Source: an uncultured Bacteroidia bacterium (GTDB taxonomy: Bacteria; Bacteroidota; Bacteroidia; Bacteroidales; UBA932). From it: a stretch of 41,070 nucleotides of DNA. Every line of letters starts with the position of its first letter. Positions within the stretch are counted from its first letter, which is position 1. Both the position numbers and the translations under genes were made by a program. Of the stretch, positions 34,240 through 41,070 are shown in pieces. Below the pieces are notes generated by a model that was not told the DNA's origin, made no database searches, and was given only the letters and a program-made list of their open reading frames with translations. The stretch is taken from NCBI GenBank assembly GCA_902784785.1, contig CACZWF010000006.1, positions 1 to 41,070 of the forward strand. The letters run 5' to 3'.

Positions 34240-34776
34240 TTAGATTTTTGCACCCTTGGCCGCATTTTGCACATCGATGACCTTGTCACCCTTCAGCAAC
34301 CCTTCAAAATAGGGGAATATCGTATAGGCCCCGGTCTTGATGAGCGTGTACATTTTCGACTCGGCGAGTTTCTCTTCTTCCACCCAGGCAAAACGCGTGT
34401 TGATGGAATTGAAAAGCACGACCAGAAGCCCCAGGACAAGGGCATACTTGGCTATGGAAAAGATAGCGCCCAGCAGGCGGTTGAGCCAGCCGAGCATTGC
34501 AAATTTGAAAAGCTTCTCAATGAGCTTGCCCAGCAAACGGCACAGGATGCCTATACCGATGAAAATCAGCAAAAAGGAGATGATGTTGAGCCAAAACCCT
34601 TCCGCGTGAATGTAGGAGGCCAGCCACTCGCTGAAAGCACTGGAAAATGTATAGGAAAGCCAGGCACTCAGGATGATGGCACCGATGGAAAAAAGCTGGA
34701 TAATGAAGCCTTTGCGCAGCCCTGCGATACCTCCTATCAAGAGTATCAAAGCGATAATGATATCCAATGCATTCAT
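34240..34776 (-). CDS. cvpA: CvpA family inner-membrane protein
   Basis: 178 residues from the ATG at 34776 (MNALDIIIALILLIGGIAGLRKGF). Four hydrophobic segments are visible (about 2-22, 28-48, 62-82 and 98-120), with the family's G-x-x-x-G-x-x-K/R-G-F start and a polar C-terminal tail. CvpA-type proteins are named from colicin V production and are linked to envelope homeostasis; the molecular role is not settled. tsaB follows after 11 bp. A possible minus-strand -7 box (TATTTTTG) lies at 34844-34851, but no clear -33 box was seen. Confidence 0.85.
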   Translation of the reverse strand: MNALDIIIALILLIGGIAGLRKGFIIQLFSIGAIILSAWLSYTFSSAFSEWLASYIHAEGFWLNIISFLLIFIGIGILCRLLGKLIEKLFKFAMLGWLNRLLGAIFSIAKYALVLGLLVVLFNSINTRFAWVEEEKLAESKMYTLIKTGAYTIFPYFEGLLKGDKVIDVQNAAKGAKI

Positions 34777-34780
34777 TCTC

Positions 34781-34811
34781 TTTAAGAAATAGAATAAAAT
34801 TCGTATATTTG
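34781..34811 (+). promoter_or_regulatory. Promoter of ileS
   Basis: TATATTTG at 34804-34811 fits the -7 consensus. TTTA at 34781-34784, 19 bp upstream, is one base from the -33 TTTG. It lies 50 bp before the ileS ATG and overlaps the start of the divergent cvpA leader. Confidence 0.6.
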
Positions 34812-34861
34812 CATCCTCAATCAGTGTCGTAATTAAGGGCCTGCAAAAATAGCAAAAAAGA

Positions 34862-37800
34862 ATGAAATTTAACGAATATAAGCAGTTGGATTTGGTTTCC
34901 ACGGGCAATGAGGTCCTGGAAAAATGGAAGGCGGAGAAAGCTTTCGAGCAATCGCTGGCCCTTCGGGAAGGTGAGAAGGAATTCGTATTTTTCGAAGGCC
35001 CCCCGTCCGCCAACGGAATGCCCGGCATCCATCACGTGATGGCGCGCAGTACCAAGGATTCCATCTGCCGCTACAAGACGATGACCGGTCATAAGGTCTC
35101 CCGTCGCGCCGGTTGGGACACCCACGGACTCCCGGTGGAATTGGGCGTGGAGAAGTTGCTCGGCATCACCAAAGAAGATATCGGCAAGAAGATTTCCGTC
35201 GAGGAATACAATGCCGCTTGCCGCCGCGAGGTGATGAAATACACCCGCGAGTGGGTGAACCTGACCGAGCGCATCGGCTATTGGGTGGATATGGACGACC
35301 CGTATATCACCTATGACAACCGCTATGTCGAGACGTTGTGGTACTTGCTGAAGGATATTTACGGCAAGGGTTATCTCTACAAAGGAAAATCCGTGCAGCC
35401 CTATTCTCCGGCCGCCGGTACGGGTCTGAGTTCCCACGAACTCAACCAGCCGGGTTGCTACCGCGACGTGAAGGACACGACGGTCACCGTCCAGTTCGAC
35501 CTGATCCGTGACGAGGCTTCGGAATTTCTTTTCAAGGCGGCGGGCGCAGAGAATTTGTGCATTCTGGCCTGGACCACCACGCCTTGGACCCTGCCCTCCA
35601 ACACGGCCCTTTGCGTCGGTCCGAACATCGATTACGTGCTGATTCAATCGGCCAATCCCTATACCGGAGAGCCTTGCACCTATCTGGCCGCCCAGGCCCT
35701 CGTTCCCAATCTTTTCAACGGAAAAGTTCCTTTCACCGTGCTGGAAGGCAGCTATAAAGGCTCCCAGCTGGTCGGTATGCGTTACCGCCAGCTCATCCCT
35801 TGGTTCCGTCCCGACGAAGGCGCTTTCCGCGTCATTCCCGGTGACTATGTCACGACCGAAGACGGTACGGGTATCGTCCATATCGCGCCGACCTTCGGTG
35901 CCGACGACGCCAAAGTGGCCAAAGCCGCCGGCGTTCCTCCGATGCTGGTCAAAGACGCGAACGGCGACCCGCAGGCGCAGGTGGACCTCCAGGGTCGTTT
36001 CTACCGCTTGGAAGACCTCGACCCCGACTATGTGAAAGAGCGGGTGGACCCCAGTTATCAGGAATGGGCCGGCCGTTATGTGAAAAACGCCTACGACAGC
36101 ACCCTCGCTCCGGATGCCCCTACTCTCGACATCGACCTTTGCGTCTGGTTCAAGAGCCTGGGCAAGGCGTTCAAGATTGAAAAACACACCCACACCTATC
36201 CCCACTGCTGGCGGACGGACAAGCCCGTGCTCTATTATCCGCTGGACTCCTGGTTCATCAAAGCCACGGCCGTGCGCGAACAGATGATGGCCCTCAACGA
36301 GGGAATCAACTGGAAACCCGAATCCACGGGTATCGGCCGTTTCGGAAAATGGTTGGAGAACATCCAGGACTGGAACCTCTCCCGCAGCCGTTATTGGGGC
36401 ACTCCGCTGCCCGTCTGGCGTACGGAAGACGGCAAGGAAGAAAAGTGCATCGGAACGCTCAAGGAACTTTACGCCGAAATCGGCAAGGCGGTGGCCGCCG
36501 GGATGATGGCTTCCAACCCGCTCAAGGATGCCGGTTTCGACCCCGAGGATATGTCCAAGGCCAATTATGACAAGATCGACCTGCACCGTCCCTATGTGGA
36601 CCGCATCTTCCTCGTGTCCGACAGCGGTCGCAAGATGGTGCGCGAAAGCGATTTGATCGACGTGTGGTTCGACTCCGGCGCGATGCCTTACGCCCAGGAA
36701 GGACTGCGCGGCATCGACTCCGAGAAATTCGGCTGCACCGCCGATTTCATCGCCGAAGGCGTAGACCAGACCCGCGGCTGGTTCTACACCCTGCACGCGA
36801 TTCATACGATGGTGTCCGGAACCCCGGCCTTCAAGACCGTCATTTCTAATGGTCTGGTGCTGGATAAGGATGGCAACAAGATGAGCAAGCGTCTGGGCAA
36901 CGCCGTGGATCCCTTCAAGGCCCTCGACGAGTATGGCGCCGACGCACTCCGCTGGTATATGCTCACCAACGCCCAGCCCTGGGACAACCTCAAGTTTGAC
37001 GAAGCGGGCGTGGCGGAGGTCCGCCGCAAATTCTTCGGCACCCTTTACAACACCTACGCCTTGTTCGCCGTTTACGCGAACATCGACGATTTCGACCCGG
37101 CCGCTCCTGCGATCCCCGTCGCGCAGCGCCCCGAATTTGACCGTTGGATCATCAGCAACCTCCATTCCCTCATCAAGAAGGTGGAGGCCTGTTACGAAGA
37201 CTACAATGTGACCGACGCCGGCCGTATGATTCAGGACTTTGTCTGCGACGACCTGAGCAACTGGTACATCCGTCTCAACAAGAAACGCATCTGGACCTCC
37301 GGTGCTTCGGACGACAAACTTTCCGCCTACCAGACCATCTGGGAAGTGCTCAAGACCGTCGCCCTGTTGGCCGCCCCCATCGCCCCGTTCTTCACGGACC
37401 GCCTGTGGTGCGACCTTGTTCCCGGCGCGAAGAATGTGCATTATGAATTGATGCCTGCCTGCAACGAGTCCTATATCGACACGGCGCTCGAAGAGCGTAT
37501 GGCCCTCGCGCAGAAGACCTGTTCGATGGTGCTGGCCCTTCGCAAGAAAGTCGGCATCAATGTCAAGAAGCCGCTTCCCCGCCTGATGGTCCCCGTCTTG
37601 AGCGAGCGTCTGCAGGCCCAGCTTGACGCGGTCCGTCCGGTCATCTTGGCCGAGGTCAATGTCAAGAGCCTCGAATTCATCGCCGACACCACGGGCATCA
37701 TCACCAAGAAAATAAAACCCAACTTCAAGACCCTGGGTAAGATTTACGGTCCTCGGATGAAAGAGATTGCCGCCGCGTTCGGTACGATGTCTCAGGAACA

Positions 37801-38257
37801 GATTGCGGCCATCGAAAGGGCGGAAGGGGAGTACACGCTCAACCTGCCCGGCGGTGAGGTGGTTCTGGCCAAGACCGACTACGAGATTCATTCCGAAGAT
37901 ATGCCCGGCTGGCTCGTGGCTTCCGAAGGCGCCCTGACCGTCGCCCTTGACATCACGCTCACCCCCGAACTCATCGAAGAGGGGACGGCCCGCGAACTGA
38001 TACGGCCCATCCAGAATCTCCGCAAGGAGAAAGATTTCGCTGTCACCGACCGCATCCAGACGGCCATTTACGCCGATGGGGAGGTCTATGAAGATATTGC
38101 GGCCTCGCTCCGCAACTACCGGGACTATGTGATGTCCCAGACCCTGTCCACCGCTTTGACGCTCGGCAAGACTACAGAGGCTCCGGCCGATGCCGCCGAG
38201 GTCGAGTGGGGAGATACCCAAATCAAAATTCAAGTAGTGAAAACCCCTGCTTCTTAA
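34862..38257 (+). CDS. ileS: Isoleucyl-tRNA synthetase
   Basis: 1131 residues, the length of the long IleS type common in Bacteroidota. It charges tRNA-Ile in the cytoplasm. The class I signatures are present: PPSANGMPGIHHVM near residue 45-58 (the HIGH equivalent) and NKMSKRLGN near 672-680. TTPWTLPSNTAL and the segment to about 400 form the CP1 editing domain that removes mischarged valine; SRSRYWGTPLPVW and DVWFDSGAMPYA are other conserved blocks. The C-terminal anticodon-binding region contains NWYIRLNKKRIW. It is followed closely by the dksA/traR-like gene. Confidence 0.97.
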   Translation: MKFNEYKQLDLVSTGNEVLEKWKAEKAFEQSLALREGEKEFVFFEGPPSANGMPGIHHVMARSTKDSICRYKTMTGHKVSRRAGWDTHGLPVELGVEKLLGITKEDIGKKISVEEYNAACRREVMKYTREWVNLTERIGYWVDMDDPYITYDNRYVETLWYLLKDIYGKGYLYKGKSVQPYSPAAGTGLSSHELNQPGCYRDVKDTTVTVQFDLIRDEASEFLFKAAGAENLCILAWTTTPWTLPSNTALCVGPNIDYVLIQSANPYTGEPCTYLAAQALVPNLFNGKVPFTVLEGSYKGSQLVGMRYRQLIPWFRPDEGAFRVIPGDYVTTEDGTGIVHIAPTFGADDAKVAKAAGVPPMLVKDANGDPQAQVDLQGRFYRLEDLDPDYVKERVDPSYQEWAGRYVKNAYDSTLAPDAPTLDIDLCVWFKSLGKAFKIEKHTHTYPHCWRTDKPVLYYPLDSWFIKATAVREQMMALNEGINWKPESTGIGRFGKWLENIQDWNLSRSRYWGTPLPVWRTEDGKEEKCIGTLKELYAEIGKAVAAGMMASNPLKDAGFDPEDMSKANYDKIDLHRPYVDRIFLVSDSGRKMVRESDLIDVWFDSGAMPYAQEGLRGIDSEKFGCTADFIAEGVDQTRGWFYTLHAIHTMVSGTPAFKTVISNGLVLDKDGNKMSKRLGNAVDPFKALDEYGADALRWYMLTNAQPWDNLKFDEAGVAEVRRKFFGTLYNTYALFAVYANIDDFDPAAPAIPVAQRPEFDRWIISNLHSLIKKVEACYEDYNVTDAGRMIQDFVCDDLSNWYIRLNKKRIWTSGASDDKLSAYQTIWEVLKTVALLAAPIAPFFTDRLWCDLVPGAKNVHYELMPACNESYIDTALEERMALAQKTCSMVLALRKKVGINVKKPLPRLMVPVLSERLQAQLDAVRPVILAEVNVKSLEFIADTTGIITKKIKPNFKTLGKIYGPRMKEIAAAFGTMSQEQIAAIERAEGEYTLNLPGGEVVLAKTDYEIHSEDMPGWLVASEGALTVALDITLTPELIEEGTARELIRPIQNLRKEKDFAVTDRIQTAIYADGEVYEDIAASLRNYRDYVMSQTLSTALTLGKTTEAPADAAEVEWGDTQIKIQVVKTPAS

Positions 38258-38268
38258 ACATTACGCTT

Positions 38269-38667
38269 ATGGCAACAGAAAACACCCCTCAGGTTCAGAC
38301 TCGCTATAGCGACGAAGAACTCCAAGAGTTCAAGGATCTCATCCTTGAGAAGTTGGCCACTGCGAAAGCCGAGTACAATCAGCTTCGCCAATCGGACAAC
38401 AATGACATCACCGACACCTCCCATTCGTTCAACGCGATGGAGGACGGCGCTACCAGTCTTGCCAAAGAAGAGAATGGCCAGTTGGCCCAACGTTTGTACA
38501 AGTATATCCAGAATCTGGAAGCAGCCCTGGTGCGGATTGAGAACAAGACCTACGGCATTTGCAAGGTGACCGGCAAGCTCATTCCCAAAGAGCGGCTGAG
38601 AGTCGTTCCCAACGCCACGATGACCATCGAGGCCAAGGAGATGCTCTCCAAACAAGGCAAAAACTGA
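38269..38667 (+). CDS. DksA/TraR-family zinc-finger-like regulator
   Basis: 132 residues, cytoplasmic. A long N-terminal helical region (FKDLILEKLATAKAEYNQLR) is followed by a DksA/TraR-type C-terminal segment, YGICKVTGKLIPKERLRVVPNAT. Only one of the four zinc-binding cysteines remains (CKVTG replaces CxxCG), a state often seen in Bacteroidota members, so zinc binding is doubtful. Family proteins bind the RNA polymerase secondary channel and adjust transcription. The product ends in the TGATG overlap with lspA, so the two are translationally coupled. A start at 38269 gives the standard MATENTPQVQ beginning. Confidence 0.88.
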   Translation: MATENTPQVQTRYSDEELQEFKDLILEKLATAKAEYNQLRQSDNNDITDTSHSFNAMEDGATSLAKEENGQLAQRLYKYIQNLEAALVRIENKTYGICKVTGKLIPKERLRVVPNATMTIEAKEMLSKQGKN

Positions 38668-39287
38668 TGAGCAAAGCAAAGCTTTCAACGGGCACCAAAC
38701 TCATCATTTTCGGGGTTCTGCTCGTTGTAATTGACCAAATCATCAAAATTCTCGTCAAGACCAATATGTCGCTTGGCGAGAGTTTTTGCGTGATTGGCCA
38801 GTGGTTCCGCATCTCTTTTGTGGAGAACGAGGGGATGGCCTTCGGCTTCCGTTTCGGCGGAAAGGTCGGGAAATTGTTGCTGACGGTTTTCCGCTTGGGC
38901 CTGTTCGGGGTTTTGTGCTGGTGGATTCGCAAACTGATTCGGGATGCCGCGCCCACGGGCGTACTGGTGGGCCTGACGCTGATCACGGCCGGAGCTTTCG
39001 GCAATATCGTGGACAGCGTTTTTTACGGACAGATTTTTTCAGCGTCGGCGCCCGGTGTGGTGGCGACATTCGGCGGCGAGCCCTACGCACCCTTCTTTTT
39101 CGGAAAGGTGGTGGATATGTTCTACTTTCCTTTGATTGACACGGTCTGGCCCTCTTGGATGCCGTGGGTGGGCGGTCAGCCCTTCCGTTTCTTCGAGCCT
39201 GTGTTCAATTTCGCCGACAGCTGCGTCACCGTCGGTGCTTTCTACCTTATCTTGTTCCAATATAAGTTCTTCGCCGGACGGGAATGA
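38667..39287 (+). CDS. lspA: Lipoprotein signal peptidase (signal peptidase II)
   Basis: 206 residues, inner membrane, four transmembrane segments. It cleaves lipoprotein signal peptides after diacylglyceryl transfer. The catalytic aspartates lie in GNIVDS and NFADSCVT; VVIDQIIK and NEGMAFGF are other family blocks. It is longer than the roughly 165-residue enterobacterial enzyme because of an extra loop between the two Asp motifs, typical of Bacteroidota. It overlaps the preceding stop codon by one base. Its product would process the many lipoproteins of this window. Confidence 0.95.
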   Translation: MSKAKLSTGTKLIIFGVLLVVIDQIIKILVKTNMSLGESFCVIGQWFRISFVENEGMAFGFRFGGKVGKLLLTVFRLGLFGVLCWWIRKLIRDAAPTGVLVGLTLITAGAFGNIVDSVFYGQIFSASAPGVVATFGGEPYAPFFFGKVVDMFYFPLIDTVWPSWMPWVGGQPFRFFEPVFNFADSCVTVGAFYLILFQYKFFAGRE

Positions 39288-39326
39288 AATCCCTGGAAGC
39301 GCCAGGAGTAGTACCAAACATGATAG

Positions 39327-39360
39327 AAGCCTCGTAAAGTCATATTTGCGGGGCTTTTGT
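39327..39360 (+). terminator. Probable terminator after lspA
   Basis: AAGCCTCG (39327-39334) pairs with CGGGGCTT (39349-39356) with one G-U pair, a 14-nt loop, then a short T-rich tail (TTGTTG). It lies 40 bp after the lspA stop. Confidence 0.5.
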
Positions 39361-39390
39361 TGTGCATTTCAAAAAAAATATGTAAATTTG
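39360..39390 (+). promoter_or_regulatory. Promoter of the rpsL-rpsG-fusA operon
   Basis: TAAATTTG at 39383-39390 matches the -7 box. A TTG at 39360-39362 lies 20 bp upstream. The leader to the rpsL ATG at 39442 is about 45 nt and AT-rich. Confidence 0.65.
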
Positions 39391-39441
39391 CAGCCCCAAA
39401 AAAGGGAAAAAGAAACATAAATTATTTATTAACAATTATTT

Positions 39442-39825
39442 ATGCCTACAATTCAACAACTTGTTCGCAAAGGCCGCGAGGTTATCGAGGTTAAAAGTAA
39501 ATCTCGCGCGCTGGATTCTTGCCCTCAGAAGAGAGGGGTTTGCGTACGTGTGTACACCACCACGCCGAAGAAACCTAACTCGGCTATGCGTAAGGTGGCC
39601 CGTGTGCGTCTGACCAACTCTAAAGAGGTCAATGCGTACATCCCCGGAGAAGGTCACAACCTCCAGGAGCACTCCATCGTGCTCGTTCGCGGCGGTCGTG
39701 TCAAGGATCTCCCCGGTGTACGTTACCACATCCTTAGAGGAGCTTTGGATACGGCTGGCGTAGAGGGAAGGCTTCAGGGCCGTTCCTTGTATGGTGCCAA
39801 ACGTCCGAAGAAATCTAAGAAGTAA
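39442..39825 (+). CDS. rpsL: Ribosomal protein S12
   Basis: 127 residues; decoding-centre protein of the 30S subunit. Conserved [48 protein letters not shown] and [12 protein letters not shown] are all present. The Lys in TPKKPNS is the site where streptomycin-resistance changes are known in other bacteria; here it is the wild-type residue. First gene of the str operon, 35 bp before rpsG. Confidence 0.98.
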   Translation: MPTIQQLVRKGREVIEVKSKSRALDSCPQKRGVCVRVYTTTPKKPNSAMRKVARVRLTNSKEVNAYIPGEGHNLQEHSIVLVRGGRVKDLPGVRYHILRGALDTAGVEGRLQGRSLYGAKRPKKSKK

Positions 39826-39860
39826 CCTTTTTTATTTTTTACCTTTAATTTTTAGTAACA

Positions 39861-40269
39861 ATGAGAAAATCGAAGCCTAAGAAGAGGATTCTACTTCCTG
39901 ATCCCAAGTTTCACGACGTGATGGTTACGCGTTTCGTGAACAATCTGATGTTGCAGGGGAAGAAGAGTATCGCGTATTCTATTTTTTACGATGCCATTGA
40001 TATGGTAGGCGAGAAGATGAAAGATTCTGACAAGGCTCCTCTGGATATTTGGCCAGGTGCCTATGGAGGTTCGTCCGGAAAGGAAGATTTCACTTTCTAT
40101 GAAGAATATGATCGTATTCGCCCGCAAGCGTTCCGGCCACTCCATGGCAGAAAAACTTTGTGCAGAAATCATCGCCGCTTACAACTGTGAGGGCGCCGCT
40201 TTCAAGCGTAAAGAAGATATGCACAGAATGGCCGAGGCCAACAAGGCCTTTGCTCACTTCCGTTTCTAA
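39861..40269 (+). pseudogene. rpsG: Ribosomal protein S7 gene with internal deletion and frame change
   Basis: S7 nucleates assembly of the 30S head. Frame 1 from the ATG at 39861 encodes a normal N-terminus (MRKSKPKKRILLPDPKFHDV, through KAPLDIW). From about 40053 the normal continuation ([18 protein letters not shown], ending [11 protein letters not shown] at 40269) is in another frame. The expected stretch between them, roughly 22 residues including the conserved VEVxSRRVGGAT segment, is absent. The total is 409 bases against about 477 for an intact 158-residue gene, so about 68 bases are missing. Because S7 is essential, an assembly or sequencing error is the simplest explanation; a second intact copy elsewhere is possible. 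As written, the first frame would run on to an unrelated tail and stop at 40190. Confidence 0.9.
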
Positions 40270-40287
40270 TGAGGATGATTGAATAAG

Positions 40288-41070
40288 ATGGCGAGAGACC
40301 TTCAATTTACCAGGAACATCGGTATTATGGCGCACATCGACGCCGGTAAGACCACCACGTCCGAACGTATCCTTTACTATACGGGCAAGACCCACAAGAT
40401 AGGAGAGGTGCACGAGGGCGCGGCGACGATGGACTGGATGGTACAGGAACAGGAGAGAGGCATCACCATTACGTCAGCGGCTACGACGGCTTTCTGGCAG
40501 TATGGTGGCAAGACCTACCAAATCAACTTGATCGACACTCCGGGACACGTGGACTTCACCGTTGAGGTGGAGCGTTCCCTGCGCGTGCTTGACGGTACGG
40601 TTGCGACGTTCTGCGCGGTTGGCAAAGTCCAGCCCCAGAGCGAGACCGTGTGGCGTCAGGCCGACAAGTATCACGTTCCCAAGATTGCGTACGTCAACAA
40701 GATGGACCGCGTGGGAGCCGACTTCCTGGCGGTCGTGTCGGAAATCAAAGAAAAGCTCGGCGCGAAGGCTGTGCCTATCTGCCTGCCGATCGGCTCGGAA
40801 GACAAGTTCCTCGGAATCGTGGACTTGATCGCCCGCAAAGCCATTTACTACGATGCCTCCGAAGAGCTGGTCAACTACCAGATCAAGGATGTGCCCGCTG
40901 AAATGGAAGCCGAGGTGGAAGAGTGGAGAGACAAACTCGTCGAGACGGCCGCCGAATACGACGAAGCCTTGATGGAGAAGTTCTTCGACGATCCTTCTAC
41001 GATTACCGATGAAGAAATCATCGCCGCGTTGCGTGTCGGTACCATCAATATGGGCATCGTCCCTGCTTGC
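40288..41070 (+). CDS. fusA: Elongation factor G, N-terminal part, cut by window end
   Basis: Translocation GTPase. 261 residues are visible from the ATG at 40288 ([18 protein letters not shown]). G1 is AHIDAGKTT, switch I has [10 protein letters not shown]3 is DTPGH and G4 is NKMD, all intact. The frame is open to the last base, and intact EF-G has about 700 residues, so some 440 are outside. It follows rpsG by 18 bp in the usual str operon order. Confidence 0.97.
   Translation, partial: MARDLQFTRNIGIMAHIDAGKTTTSERILYYTGKTHKIGEVHEGAATMDWMVQEQERGITITSAATTAFWQYGGKTYQINLIDTPGHVDFTVEVERSLRVLDGTVATFCAVGKVQPQSETVWRQADKYHVPKIAYVNKMDRVGADFLAVVSEIKEKLGAKAVPICLPIGSEDKFLGIVDLIARKAIYYDASEELVNYQIKDVPAEMEAEVEEWRDKLVETAAEYDEALMEKFFDDPSTITDEEIIAALRVGTINMGIVPAC

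Noticed and set aside
32756..34243. A plus-strand open frame of 495 codons over the end of the 31249 gene and tsaB
   Set aside because: It overlaps two recognised genes and contains no domain; tsaB on the other strand explains the DNA.
34817..38233. A 1138-codon open frame antisense to ileS
   Set aside because: It mirrors ileS, whose conserved motifs are unmistakable. Long antisense frames are expected in GC-rich coding DNA with biased codon use; its translation shows no family motif.
38269..38667. Loss-of-function of the DksA-like gene because of missing zinc cysteines
   Set aside because: A CxxTG form is common in Bacteroidota members of this family, so the change is probably normal for the lineage.
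40053..40269. Programmed ribosomal frameshift in rpsG
   Set aside because: About 22 conserved residues are missing altogether, not just out of frame, so frameshifting would not restore S7.

Overview
The window looks like a chromosomal segment of a GC-rich member of the Bacteroidales. The evidence is SusC/SusD pairs, many lipoproteins with BACON and fimbrillin-like modules, no clear Shine-Dalgarno sites, and several promoters of the Bacteroidota type (-33 TTTG, -7 TAnnTTTG). No tRNA, rRNA, CRISPR array, transposase or phage gene was seen.

Layout. (1) 1-2146, minus strand: purine synthesis genes purC and purB, the latter cut by the window edge. (2) 2215-7176, plus strand: a clear promoter, then two repeats of the unit [small acidic protein of 43-48 aa + large fimbrillin-like lipoprotein], closed by a hairpin terminator. 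(3) 7166-30632, plus strand: one long, tightly spaced operon with a promoter that overlaps the preceding terminator. It encodes a metallophosphoesterase-GDPD fusion, a third small protein, a 1622-aa lipoprotein ending in an SGNH-like DUF4886 domain, a lipoprotein metallophosphoesterase, SusC, SusD, a BACON lipoprotein, a GH88 unsaturated uronyl hydrolase, KduD, KduI, a BNR-type beta-propeller lipoprotein and a triple-BACON lipoprotein. This is a polysaccharide utilization locus (PUL). (4) 30774-33336: a fourth small-protein/fimbrillin-like lipoprotein pair. (5) 33470-34776, minus strand: cvpA-tsaB, with palindromic repeat elements inside the tsaB reading frame. (6) 34781-41070, plus strand: ileS, a dksA/traR-like gene, lspA, then the str operon rpsL-rpsG-fusA. 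rpsG carries an internal deletion with a frame change, and fusA is cut by the window end.

How the genes work together. The PUL appears built to bind a glycan (SusC/D, BACON and other beta-sandwich lipoproteins), cut it (the beta-propeller protein is a candidate lyase), release unsaturated uronate (GH88) and feed it into the 2-keto-3-deoxygluconate route (KduI, KduD). Two metallophosphoesterases, a GDPD domain and an SGNH-like hydrolase suggest that the glycan carries phosphodiester and possibly acyl substituents. That substrate is inferred, not shown.

The most unusual signal is the set of four small proteins (43-52 aa). Each lies directly upstream of a lipoprotein with a fimbrillin-like N-terminal domain, and none precedes the two other BACON-type lipoproteins. 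Three share a basic N-terminus, a Tyr/Pro block and a C-terminal EEEW motif. A second signal is a compound palindromic repeat that has become protein-coding inside tsaB.
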